From Podochytrium sp. JEL0797 (Eukaryota; Chytridiomycota; Chytridiomycetes; Chytridiales; Chytriomycetaceae), in NCBI GenBank assembly GCA_027596195.1, contig JADGJG010000550.1, positions 1 to 16,712 of the forward strand: 16,712 nucleotides of DNA, given 5' to 3'. The translations under genes were made by a program, and so were the position numbers. Below, piece by piece: positions 9,937 to 16,712 of this stretch. The notes beneath the pieces are model-generated. The model worked only from the letters and a program-made list of their open reading frames with translations. It made no database searches and was not told the origin of the DNA. The first letter of the stretch is position 1. Every line of letters starts with the position of its first letter.

Positions 9937-11394
9937 ATGTTGTATACCACGATCATCGCTCTTGCATTGGCAGGTAAGGGGGCCACGAAGGCCCTTCACC
10001 ACCCATCAGGATCGATCCCACCCAACTACCGCATCGCACTAACACTCAATCCCATCAACCAGCCTCCACCACCGCCCAATCCACCCTAATCACACTCGGC
10101 TACACCACCCACCACCTCCTCCACCCCAACTCCTCCTGGTACGAAGCCGCCGTCACCTCCGGCACGCACTTTCCCCTCTTCAAAACCCTCAACCCACACA
10201 TCAACCTCCACCAACCGATTCGACATGCATCCAACGTTACGGTTGGTCACGGCAAGATTCAGTTAAGTGCGAAAGCGAGCGGGGTGAATAAGAATGTGCC
10301 TGCTCCGTGGGTGATGACGAAGGGGGGGAACAAGAAGAGGGATACGTGGGTGGCTTCGACGACGCAGTGTGGGTATGATTGGGAGGATGCGAATAATAAC
10401 TGTTATGGGGATTGTTCGAATGACTTGTGGGGTGAGTTTTTGGTTGGTTTTTCATTTGAGAAATTACGTAATGGGGCGGACAACTGACAATGCGCGTTTT
10501 TTTTTCGTTTGATTAGGTTGCCCCGATCCTGCCATGAGCTGCTTCGCCAACACGGTCGGATGTGTGGACGGTGCGGGGACCCAAGACGGATCGTGCGGAA
10601 ACGGATCCATCGGCACGGGAATCTGCACAGACGGATCGTGCTGCTCGCAATGGGGCTACTGTGGCACCACCCAAGAGTTTTGTTCCACCAACGGAAACGA
10701 CAACACGAGTCCAGACAGTGGAAACCCACCCGAATTGGGACAGCCGGCCCCAGCACCCGCTCAACAGAGCTTGCAGGTTCAACAGGAACAACCTGATGCG
10801 GCTCCTCAACAACAAGCAGTTTCAGATCAACAGGAACAACCTGATGCGGCTCCTCAACAACAAGCAGTTTCAGATCAACAACCGCAACCCAACGCTGCCC
10901 CACAGCAACAAGCAGCTCCAGCCCAACAAGCAGCTCCTCAACAACAGCAATCACAACAGCAGGCTCCATCCACCCCCGCTGCCGCTGCCGACCCCAACAC
11001 CCCCGCAGGCCAACCCTCCGCCGCGAGCGCCGTCAACCAACAAAACTACGACCGCGCCACCGTCGGACTCGGTGGATTATCCTGGGACTCTGGGCTCGAA
11101 AACTACGCGCTCGCGTGGTCTCAAAACCTCGCGAACCAAGGCTGTGCCTTGATTCACGGCGGTGGAGGTTTCAACGGCCAAAACCTCGCCATGTGGGCTG
11201 GCACGAATATGCCCAACTTCAACTACGTGGATGCGATGGGATTGTGGTGGGCGGAAGGGCCGCCTTGTGCGGGGTGTGAGATTAATCATTATTGGATCAT
11301 GAGTGGACCGTATACCAAGATTGGTTGTGCTGCGGCTTGGGGGTATGGGAATGGGTATCCGTATTGTGAGGTGATTACTTGTAATTATTCTTAA
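9937..11394 (+). CDS. secreted chitin-binding CAP (SCP/PR-1) protein, copy 1
   Basis: The model is join(9937..9973, 10063..10431, 10517..11394), 427 residues. A short signal peptide (MLYTTIIALALA) is encoded by exon 1. Residues 38-80 (SWYEAAVTSGTHFPLFKTLNP...) look like a divergent LysM. A Cys-rich module follows at 115-151 (CGYDWEDANNNCYGDC... CPDPAMSC), of a type seen in fungal chitinases. Next is a hevein-type CBM18 at 162-192 (CCSQWGYCGTTQEFC), then a Q/P/A-rich linker at about 195-300 with 16-residue repeats. A CAP domain spans about 306-427 with His349, GQNLA (356-360; the usual Glu is Gln), Glu382 in WWAEG, NHYW (His393), KIGCA and the terminal CNYS. Introns are 89 nt (CTAAC branch) and 85 nt (CTGAC branch). 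It probably acts at or outside the chitin wall; lipid binding is the usual CAP activity but is not shown here. Confidence 0.9.
10783..10878 (+). repeat. perfect 48-nt tandem repeat (x2) in CAP linker, copy 1
   Basis: Two identical 48-nt units, 10783-10830 and 10831-10878, each encode QEQPDAAPQQQAVSDQ. A third, degenerate unit follows (PQPNAAPQQQAAPAQ). The matching units in copy 2 (14583-14678) differ from each other and from these. Confidence 0.9.
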
Positions 11395-11867
11395 AGTTGT
11401 CTTGTGTGGTGGGAGGGGGGGGGGGGTGGTTTTGTATCGGATGCTGTTTTCTGTTTACCCAATTTATTTTTCCTTTTTTTGTTATCGCGTCCTGCTAATG
11501 TTTGCTTGGAACGATTGAAAATAAACCCTTCTAATTCTTGCATGCTTGTCGTGTTGCTCCCATTCTCTTTCCGCTCGCAAAATCCAGCAACGCCATGACA
11601 ATGCAAAGGCAAACCGCAATTCTCTACTCGCTTCAAGTTAGCGAGGTCCTCGGTTGACCAAGTAAACCTCATAAGTTTTGTGATTCCTTCCATTTCGATA
11701 TGATTCGTGGAATCGTTTCCCTCTCTCGATCAAAGCCTAAACGAGGGGAAAAATTGAGTTGCGATCGTGTGAATCTCCGCCTGAAGGAAGAGATGGCCGA
11801 GTGGCGCCGATCGCTGCTGGTGCAAACGTGATACCACGCGAAAAAAAGATCAAAAAATCAGGTTGCC
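11395..11867. other. CAP 3' UTR and PHO88 upstream region, copy 1
   Basis: These 473 bp hold no supported gene. After the CAP stop is a 12-G run at 11415-11426. An AATAAA poly(A) signal sits at 11520-11525. The remainder should carry the PHO88 promoter and 5' UTR. The region is almost unchanged in copy 2 (15195-15666), including the G run and AATAAA. A minus-strand ORF here is low-complexity and probably not coding. Confidence 0.5.
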
Positions 11868-12611
11868 ATGATCAAAGGAAACGTGAAACTTGTAAGCCAT
11901 CGCCTCCATCACTCACCCTTGCCTGCGTATATACTAATACACATCCCTTAGATCATCCATGTAATCGGCCTGATCGCCATCATGATCCAACAAGCCGGCG
12001 TGTACGACTTTACGCAACTCCCGCAGGCCGCCAACTTCATTTCCGCTTACACCGTAACGCAAGCGTTTGTGTTTGGATTCACTTTCCAAATCAAGAGTCT
12101 CATCAACTCGTCTGGAGGAAAGGAAATGCCGTTGGTGTATCGAGTGTGAGTGATTGGAGTTTGTTCATCCCCCCGTGTTTCAGGTTGTATATGCTCAACC
12201 CCACACCGCCTCAACAGTCACCGAACCCGAATCGTGTCCAACTACCACGAATACGACCTAAAACAATACGAAGAAACCCTCTCCACGAACCGCATCATGT
12301 TTGTCGTTTCCACGATCGCGTACTTCCAGCTCGAATTCCTGTCGAGCTTTTCGCTCCTCGTTCTCGGGTTCTTGCGAATGGTATCCACGGCGACTCATCC
12401 GCTGTTTCAGATTTATATCTTTGGGAAGCCCGCGGTGGGGGAGTTGAAGAGGCCGTGGGGGCCGGATGAGGTTTTTGTTTCGGAGGAAGCGGAGGTGGTT
12501 GCTCCTGTGGAGGAGGGTGAAAAGAAGGAGGTGGGATCGGAGGAGAAAGGGGAGGAGAAAGTGGAGGAGGTTGAAGAGAAGGTGAAAGGAGAGAAAAAAT
12601 CAAAGAAATAG
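11868..12611 (+). CDS. PHO88: PHO88/SND3 family ER membrane protein, copy 1
   Basis: The model is join(11868..11891, 11952..12145, 12218..12611), 203 residues; yeast Pho88 has 188. Pho88 (Snd3) is an ER membrane protein of the SRP-independent targeting route, first described through phosphate uptake. The N-terminal hydrophobic segment (IIHVIGLIAIMIQQAG) is followed by YHEYDLKQYEE, a second hydrophobic stretch ending THPLFQIYIFGKPAVGEL, and KRPW, matching the family block FGKPA.G.LKRP. Beyond it is a Glu/Lys/Val-rich charged tail of about 55 residues, an extension relative to yeast. Exon 1 is only 24 nt (MIKGNVKL). Intron 1 is 60 nt with a perfect TACTAAT branch site. Intron 2 is 72 nt, and I placed its acceptor at ACAG/TCACCG because the nearer TTTCAG would break the YDL frame. 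The gene lies downstream of the CAP gene, same strand. Confidence 0.9.
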
Positions 12612-12692
12612 ATTTTATGAAGTTTGCCAGTTATTCTATTTGTTGTCGCACGAGTCACTCGTAAATAGAGCTATTGTCCAACGTTGGAGTAA

Positions 12693-12915
12693 TTCGAAAA
12701 GCCCTAGACGGAGACGAAGATTGTGGTGGCGGCGCATAAGAATAAGGGAATTACGGGTGGGTCGTCCGAATGGAGTCAAGGGCCGGTATAAGGTAAGCAG
12801 GTTTTTTTGAGTCAAAAGACGCGTTGTGTTGACGTTGATTCTTTTCCCGATGGTCGACGGTGTTATGAAGAAGGAAATGAAACGCGCAAAGGGAAAAGCA
12901 AAGGCGGCCAAGAAG
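12693..12915 (+). pseudogene. SPB1: decayed 3' fragment of SPB1 (FtsJ-type rRNA methyltransferase), copy 1
   Basis: The segment encodes pieces of the Spb1 C-terminal tail in the right order: KP, stop, TETKIVVAAHKNKGI, then in the next frame GRPNGVKGRYK. An intron-like 57 nt (GTAAGC at 12793) follows, then MVDGVMKKEMKRAKGKAKAA. Spb1 is the nucleolar FtsJ methyltransferase of 60S subunit assembly. Three lesions are visible: an in-frame TAG at 12705-12707, a frameshift in the GGTGGGT run at 12756-12761, and loss of the 3' splice AG (CCCG/ATG at 12846-12850). The methyltransferase domain is absent. The same lesions occur in copy 2, so decay came before the duplication. The family match is from memory of the tail motif and should be confirmed. 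Confidence 0.62.
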
Positions 12916-13382
12916 GGAAGTCTTGAAACTTGTTGGAACTCGGACCAGGTTGGTTGTTGCGACAAATACGAACCTTACCCCACCAATCCGCTCGGATGTG
13001 CCTGCCCAGCTTAAACCCCACGCACACAATCTGAATCTACACAATCTGAATCCGCAACCATTCGAATCAGGGTCCCTCGCAATGGATCATCCTCGAATTC
13101 TCAACACCAACCACGTCAACCCACCTCTCCCTCATGTTCCAAGGCGGTTTCTCAGCCTCACAACTCCGAGTCCTGATTTCACCCACCTCCCCCCTCTCCG
13201 CATCGAGCAACGATTGGATCCCTCTCACGACTTTGTACCCCGAAGATTCGAATAAGGAACAGGTGTTTGCGGTCGGTCAAGATGCTGCGGCAGTGACGGC
13301 GAGGAGTTGGAAGCTTGTGTTTGAGGAGCCGGGGGATACGTTTGGGAGGATTGTTTTGTACAAGTTGGATTTGAGGGTATAA
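12850..13382 (+). CDS. chimeric ORF: SPB1-tail remnant fused to truncated NR2C2AP
   Basis: The duplication boundary joins the last SPB1-like codons in frame to NR2C2AP exon 1. The resulting ORF is join(12850..12948, 13071..13382), 136 residues. It starts MVDGVMKKEMKRAKGKAKAA, runs through KKG into SLETCWNSDQ, and then GPSQWIILEF after a 122-nt intron. The first 32 or so residues of NR2C2AP, which form the first strands of the discoidin fold, are missing, so the domain is probably unstable. The rest of the frame is intact: the only coding indel is loss of one serine codon (DAAAVT instead of DAASSVT), and the stop position is kept. The basic head would look like a nucleolar or nucleic-acid-binding tail. 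Whether it is transcribed is unknown; a pseudogene is the conservative reading. Confidence 0.6.
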
Positions 13383-13719
13383 TTACGAGGGATTTCCTGT
13401 GGAATGATCACGCACGTCATAGACTCTGGTGTCGGGAACAAATTCTGTATGATTCGCGAAATAATGCAATACTCATTAGTAAAATGACGGAAAGCAGAAG
13501 TTAATTTACTAAATAACGAGTTACGTTGATCCTCACGCAAACTGCTGACGCTACTCGTTAAGAAATTAATCCGACCCGTTTATCGCGTGTTTCATTTTGG
13601 GCGGAACGCGCGCCAAGCCTCACTTTTTCACGTGATTTTTTGCGTCAACAAATGACAATTTAAAAGTGGAATTTTTTTTGCATTTTGCGGGAACGTGCGC
13701 AAAAAGTGACCCCACGAAC
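13383..13719. promoter_or_regulatory. CAP gene promoter, copy 2
   Basis: A 337-bp spacer matching 9604-9936. It keeps the CACGTG box at 13629-13634 (86 bp from the start codon). It differs at scattered single bases and by a GCGG-type change at about 13600-13604 that destroys the hairpin seen in copy 1. No gene is visible. Confidence 0.4.
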
Positions 13720-15194
13720 ATGTTGTATACCACGATCATCGCTCTTGCATTGGCAGGTAAGGCCTTCGTGGCCCTTCACCCACCCTGGCCACCCATCAGG
13801 AATCAGGATCGATCCCACCCACCGGCCGCATCGCACTAACACTCAATCCCATCAACCAGCCTCCACCACCGCCCAATCCACCCTAATCACACTCGGCTAC
13901 ACCACCCACCACCTCCTCCACCCCAACTCCTCCTGGTACGAAGCCGCCGTCACCTCCGGCACGCACTTCCCCCTCTTCAAAACCCTGAACCCACACATCA
14001 ACCTCCATCAACCGATTCGACATGCATCCAACGTTACCGTCGGACATGGCAAGATTCAGTTGAGTGCGAAGGCGAGTGGGGTGAATAAGAATGTGGCTGC
14101 TCCGTGGGTGGTGACGAAGGGGGGGAAGAAGAAGAGGGATGATACGTGGGTGGCTTCGACGACGCAGTGTGGGTATGATTGGGAGGATGCGAATAATAAC
14201 TGTTATGGGGATTGTTCGAATGACTTGTGGGGTGAGTTTTTGGTTGGTTTTTCATTTGAGAAATTACGTAATGGGGCGGACAACTGACAATGCGCGTTTT
14301 TTTTTCGTCTGATTAGGATGCCCCGATCCAGCCATGAGCTGTTTCGCCAACACGGTCGGATGTGTGGACGGTGCGGGGACCCAAGACGGGTCCTGCGGAA
14401 ACGGATCCATCGGCACCGGGGTCTGCAACGATGGATCGTGCTGCTCGCAATGGGGGTACTGTGGCACCACCCAAGAGTTTTGTTCTACCAACGGAAACGA
14501 CAACACGAGCCCAGACAGTGGAAACCCACCCGAATTGGGACAGCCGGCCCCGGCACCCGCTCAACAGAGCTTGCAGGCTCAACAGGTACAGCCAGATGCA
14601 GCTCCTCAGCAACAAGCAGTTCCAGATCAACAGGCACAGCCTGATGCAGCTCCCCAGCAACAGGCAGATCCAGCTCAACAATCGCAACCCAACGCTGCCC
14701 CACAGCAACAAGCAGCTCCAGCCCAACAAGCAGCTCCTCAACAACAGCAATCACAACAGCAGGCTCCATCCACCCCCGCTGCCGCTGCCGACCCCAACAC
14801 CCTCGCAGGTCAACCCTCCGCTGCGAGCGCCGTCAACCAACAAAACTACGACCGGGCCACTGTCGGACTTGGCGGATTATCCTGGGACTCTGGGCTCGAA
14901 AACTACGCGCTCGCGTGGTCCCAAAACCTCGCGAACCAAGGCTGTGCCTTGATTCACGGCGGTGGAGGTTTCAACGGCCAAAACCTCGCCATGTGGGCTG
15001 GCACGAATATGCCCAACTTCAATTACGTGGATGCGATGGGGTTGTGGTGGGCGGAAGGGCCGCCTTGTGCGGGGTGTGAGATTAATCATTATTGGATCAT
15101 GAGTGGACCGTATACCAAGATTGGGTGTGCTGCGGCGTGGGGGTATGGGAATGGGTATCCGTATTGTGAGGTGATTACTTGTAATTATTCTTGA
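13720..15194 (+). CDS. secreted chitin-binding CAP (SCP/PR-1) protein, copy 2
   Basis: The model is join(13720..13756, 13860..14231, 14317..15194), 428 residues, with the same domain order as copy 1: signal peptide, LysM-like segment, Cys-rich module, hevein CBM18, Q/P/A linker and CAP domain. All cysteines of the chitin-binding modules and the CAP residues (His, GQNLA, WWAEG, NHYW, CNYS) are retained, so the copy appears functional. Exon 2 has one extra codon (KKRDDTW instead of KKRDTW). The linker is where the two proteins differ most: QVQPDAAPQQQAVPDQ then QAQPDAAPQQQADPAQ. In the CBM18 region ICTDGS becomes VCNDGS. Intron 1 is 103 nt rather than 89 and carries a 13-bp inverted segment relative to copy 1. 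The stop is TGA instead of TAA. Confidence 0.9.
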
Positions 15195-15666
15195 AGTTGT
15201 CTTGTGTGGTGGGAGGGGGGGGGGGGTGGTTTTGTATCGGATGCTGTTTTCTGTTTACCCAATTTATTTTTCCTTTTTTTGTTATCGCGTCCTGCTAATG
15301 TTTGCTTGGAACGATTGAAAATAAACCCTTCTAATTCTTGCATGCTTGTCGTGTTGCTCCCATTCTCTTTCCGCTCGCAAAATCCAGCAACGCCATGACA
15401 ATGCAAAGGCAAACCGCAATTCTCTACTCGGTTCAAGTTTGTGAGGTCCTCGGTTGACCAAGTAAACCTCATAAGTTTTGTGATTCCTTCCATTTCGATA
15501 GGATTCGTGGAATCATTTCCCTCTCTCGATCAAATGCTAAACGAGGGGAAAAATTGAGTTGCGATCTTGTGAATCTCCGCCTGAAGGAAGAGATGGCCGA
15601 GTGGCGCCGGTCGCTGCTGGTGAAGGCGTGATACCACGCGAAAAAAAGATCAAAAAATCAACTTCC
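15195..15666. other. CAP 3' UTR and PHO88 upstream region, copy 2
   Basis: A 472-bp non-coding stretch matching 11395-11867. The 12-G run (15215-15226) and AATAAA (15320-15325) are unchanged. Scattered substitutions occur in the second half, including just before the PHO88 ATG. Confidence 0.5.
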
Positions 15667-16404
15667 ATGATCAAAGGAAACGTGAAACTTGTAAGCCATC
15701 GCCTCCATCACTCACCCTTGCCTGCGTATATACTAATACACATCCCTTAGATCATCCATGTAATCGGCCTGATCGCCATCATGATCCAACAAGCCGGCGT
15801 GTACGACTTTACGCAACTCCCGCAGGCCGCCAACTTCATTTCCGCTTACACCGTAACGCAAGCGTTTGTGTTTGGATTCACTTTCCAAATCAAGAGTCTC
15901 ATCAACTCGTCTGGAGGAAAGGAAATGCCGTTGGTGTATCGAGTGTGAGTGATTGGAGTTTGTTCATCCCCCCGTGTTTCAGGTTGTATATGCTCACACA
16001 CGCAACACAGTCACCGAACCCGAATCGTGTCCAACTACCACGAATACGACCTAAAACAATACGAAGAAACCCTCTCCACGAACCGCATCATGTTTGTCGT
16101 TTCCACAATCGCGTACTTCCAGCTCGAATTCCTATCGAGCTTTTCACTCCTCGTTCTCGGGTTCTTGCGAATGGTCTCCACGGCGACTCATCCGCTGTTT
16201 CAGATTTATATCTTTGGGAAGCCGGCGGTGGGGGAGTTGAAGAGGCCGTGGGGGCCGGATGAGGTTTTTGTTTCGGAGGAAGCGGAGGTGGTTGCTCCTG
16301 TGGAGGAGGGTGAAAAGAAGGAGGTGGGATCGGAGGAGAAAGGGGAGGAGAAAGTGGAGGAGGTTGAAAAGAAGGTGGAAGGAGAGAAAAAGTCAAAGAA
16401 ATAG
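15667..16404 (+). CDS. PHO88: PHO88/SND3 family ER membrane protein, copy 2
   Basis: The model is join(15667..15690, 15751..15944, 16011..16404), 203 residues. It is almost identical to copy 1; the visible protein differences lie in the charged tail (VEKKVEGEKKSKK here, VEEKVKGEKKSKK in copy 1). Most other differences are silent third-position changes, as expected for a gene still under constraint. Intron 1 is identical in length (60 nt, TACTAAT branch). Intron 2 is 66 nt, six shorter than copy 1, with the change confined to the tract before the acceptor. That supports the acceptor chosen for both copies, because the sequence between TTTCAG and the chosen ACAG has drifted freely. The role is as for copy 1: ER membrane, protein targeting. 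Confidence 0.9.
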
Positions 16405-16485
16405 ATTTTATGAAGTTTGCCAGTTATTCTATTTGTTGTCGCACGAGTCACTCGTAAATAGAGCTATTGTCCAACGTTGGAGTAA

Positions 16486-16712
16486 TTCGAAAAGCCCTAG
16501 ACGGAGACGAAGATTGTGGTGGCGGCGCATAAGAATAAGGGAATTACGGGTGGGTCGTCCGAATGGAGTCAAGGGCCGGTATAAGGTAAGCAGGTTTTTT
16601 TGAGTCAAAAGACGCGTTGTGTTGACGTTGATTCTTTTCCCGATGGTCGACGGTGTTATGAAGAAGGAAATGAAACGCGCAAAGGGAAAAGCAAAGGCGG
16701 CCAAGAAGGGAA
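16486..16712 (+). pseudogene. SPB1: decayed 3' fragment of SPB1, copy 2 (runs to window end)
   Basis: This matches the SPB1 remnant at 12693-12915 with the same internal TAG (16498-16500), the same frameshift and the same missing 3' splice AG. It ends at the window edge inside the Lys/Ala-rich tail. What follows cannot be seen: either the original end of the SPB1 tail or the start of another duplication unit. Confidence 0.6.

Larger units (their letters stand above)
9130..12915 (+). repeat. tandem segmental duplication, unit 1
   Basis: Unit 1 of a direct repeat of about 3.79 kb. It starts inside exon 1 of NR2C2AP (GGAAGTCTTG at 9130) and holds the rest of that gene, the CAP gene, PHO88 and the SPB1 remnant. 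It is nearly identical to 12916-16708 (offset 3,786 at the start, 3,793 at the end). Small indels are concentrated in introns and spacers. Confidence 0.95.
12916..16708 (+). repeat. tandem segmental duplication, unit 2
   Basis: Second direct unit, 3,793 bp, beginning GGAAGTCTTGAAACTTG at 12916 and ending in the SPB1 remnant. The CAP and PHO88 coding lengths are retained (the CAP exon 2 has one extra codon). The last bases of the window (GAAGGGAA) repeat the unit 1/unit 2 junction up to the second A of GGGAA, so a third unit could follow immediately. Confidence 0.95.

Noticed and set aside
11391..11693. Minus-strand ORF of about 100 codons in the CAP 3' flank, present in both units.
   Set aside because: It includes the poly-C/poly-G run and the AATAAA region, shows replacement changes between copies, and has no domain. 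Its presence in both units follows from the duplication itself.
11790..11840. tRNA-like GATGGCCGAGTGGCGCC string upstream of PHO88 (also in copy 2).
   Set aside because: It recalls the D-arm region of Ser/Leu tRNAs, but no T-arm GGTTCGAATCC, no anticodon stem and no acceptor pairing could be found.
12146..12183. A 38-nt intron in PHO88 ending at TTTCAG.
   Set aside because: Using this acceptor puts the following sequence in a frame that loses the conserved YDLKQYEE and FGKPAVGELKRP blocks. The acceptor at 12216-12217 keeps them, and the intervening bases vary by a 6-nt indel between copies.
12636..12965. Minus-strand ORF over the SPB1 remnant and junction.
   Set aside because: The plus strand carries the ordered Spb1 tail motifs, and the minus frame only crosses the junction by chance.
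9130..16712. Mobile element as the cause of the duplication.
   Set aside because: No transposase, reverse transcriptase, long terminal repeat, terminal inverted repeat or target-site duplication was seen at the unit borders; junctions look like short-homology joins.

Overview
The window looks like nuclear DNA from a fungus, most likely an early-diverging (zoosporic-type) lineage. Protein genes are interrupted by short introns (about 55-126 nt) with GT/AG ends and CTAAC, CTGAC or TACTAAT branch-like motifs. The ATP sulfurylase has the filamentous-fungal architecture with a C-terminal APS-kinase-like regulatory domain. A PHO88/SND3 protein and an OCH1-like GT32 enzyme are also fungal in character. 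A tomosyn with a real R-SNARE tail and an NR2C2AP homologue, both absent from budding yeast as I know it, argue against a yeast. There is no CRISPR array, no recognisable transposase and no convincing tRNA or rRNA.

Layout, left to right: (1) 1-596, the 3' part of a GT32 glycosyltransferase (+). (2) 641-2744, two tandem paralogous genes (-) for a 265-residue multi-pass membrane protein of unknown function, with identical exon lengths (112, 167 and 519 nt). (3) 2946-6262, a tomosyn/Lgl-family gene (-) with a reading-frame break near 4176. (4) 6659-8518, MET3 (ATP sulfurylase, -, three exons). (5) 8519-9033, the divergent promoter region between MET3 and NR2C2AP, with a TATA/hairpin/T-run cassette. 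(6) 9034-16712, plus-strand genes dominated by a tandem segmental duplication with a unit of about 3.79 kb.

Each unit (9130-12915 and 12916-16708) carries the 3' part of NR2C2AP, a secreted chitin-binding CAP protein gene, a PHO88 gene and a decayed fragment of the 3' end of SPB1. In unit 1, NR2C2AP is whole because its 5' end lies outside the repeat. At the boundary between units the SPB1 remnant is joined in frame to the truncated NR2C2AP, making a chimeric two-exon ORF. The window stops within a few bases of the point where a third unit would begin, so the array may be longer.

Functionally the genes are a mix: Golgi mannosylation, SNARE regulation and exocytosis, sulfate activation, ER targeting, and a secreted chitin-binding CAP protein whose dosage has been doubled. 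They do not look like one pathway. The most unusual features are the duplication with its chimera, a 13-bp micro-inversion between the two CAP introns, a perfect 48-nt repeat pair in one CAP linker that has diverged in the other, and the frame break in tomosyn. Identifications rest on recognition of family motifs by eye; no search was run.
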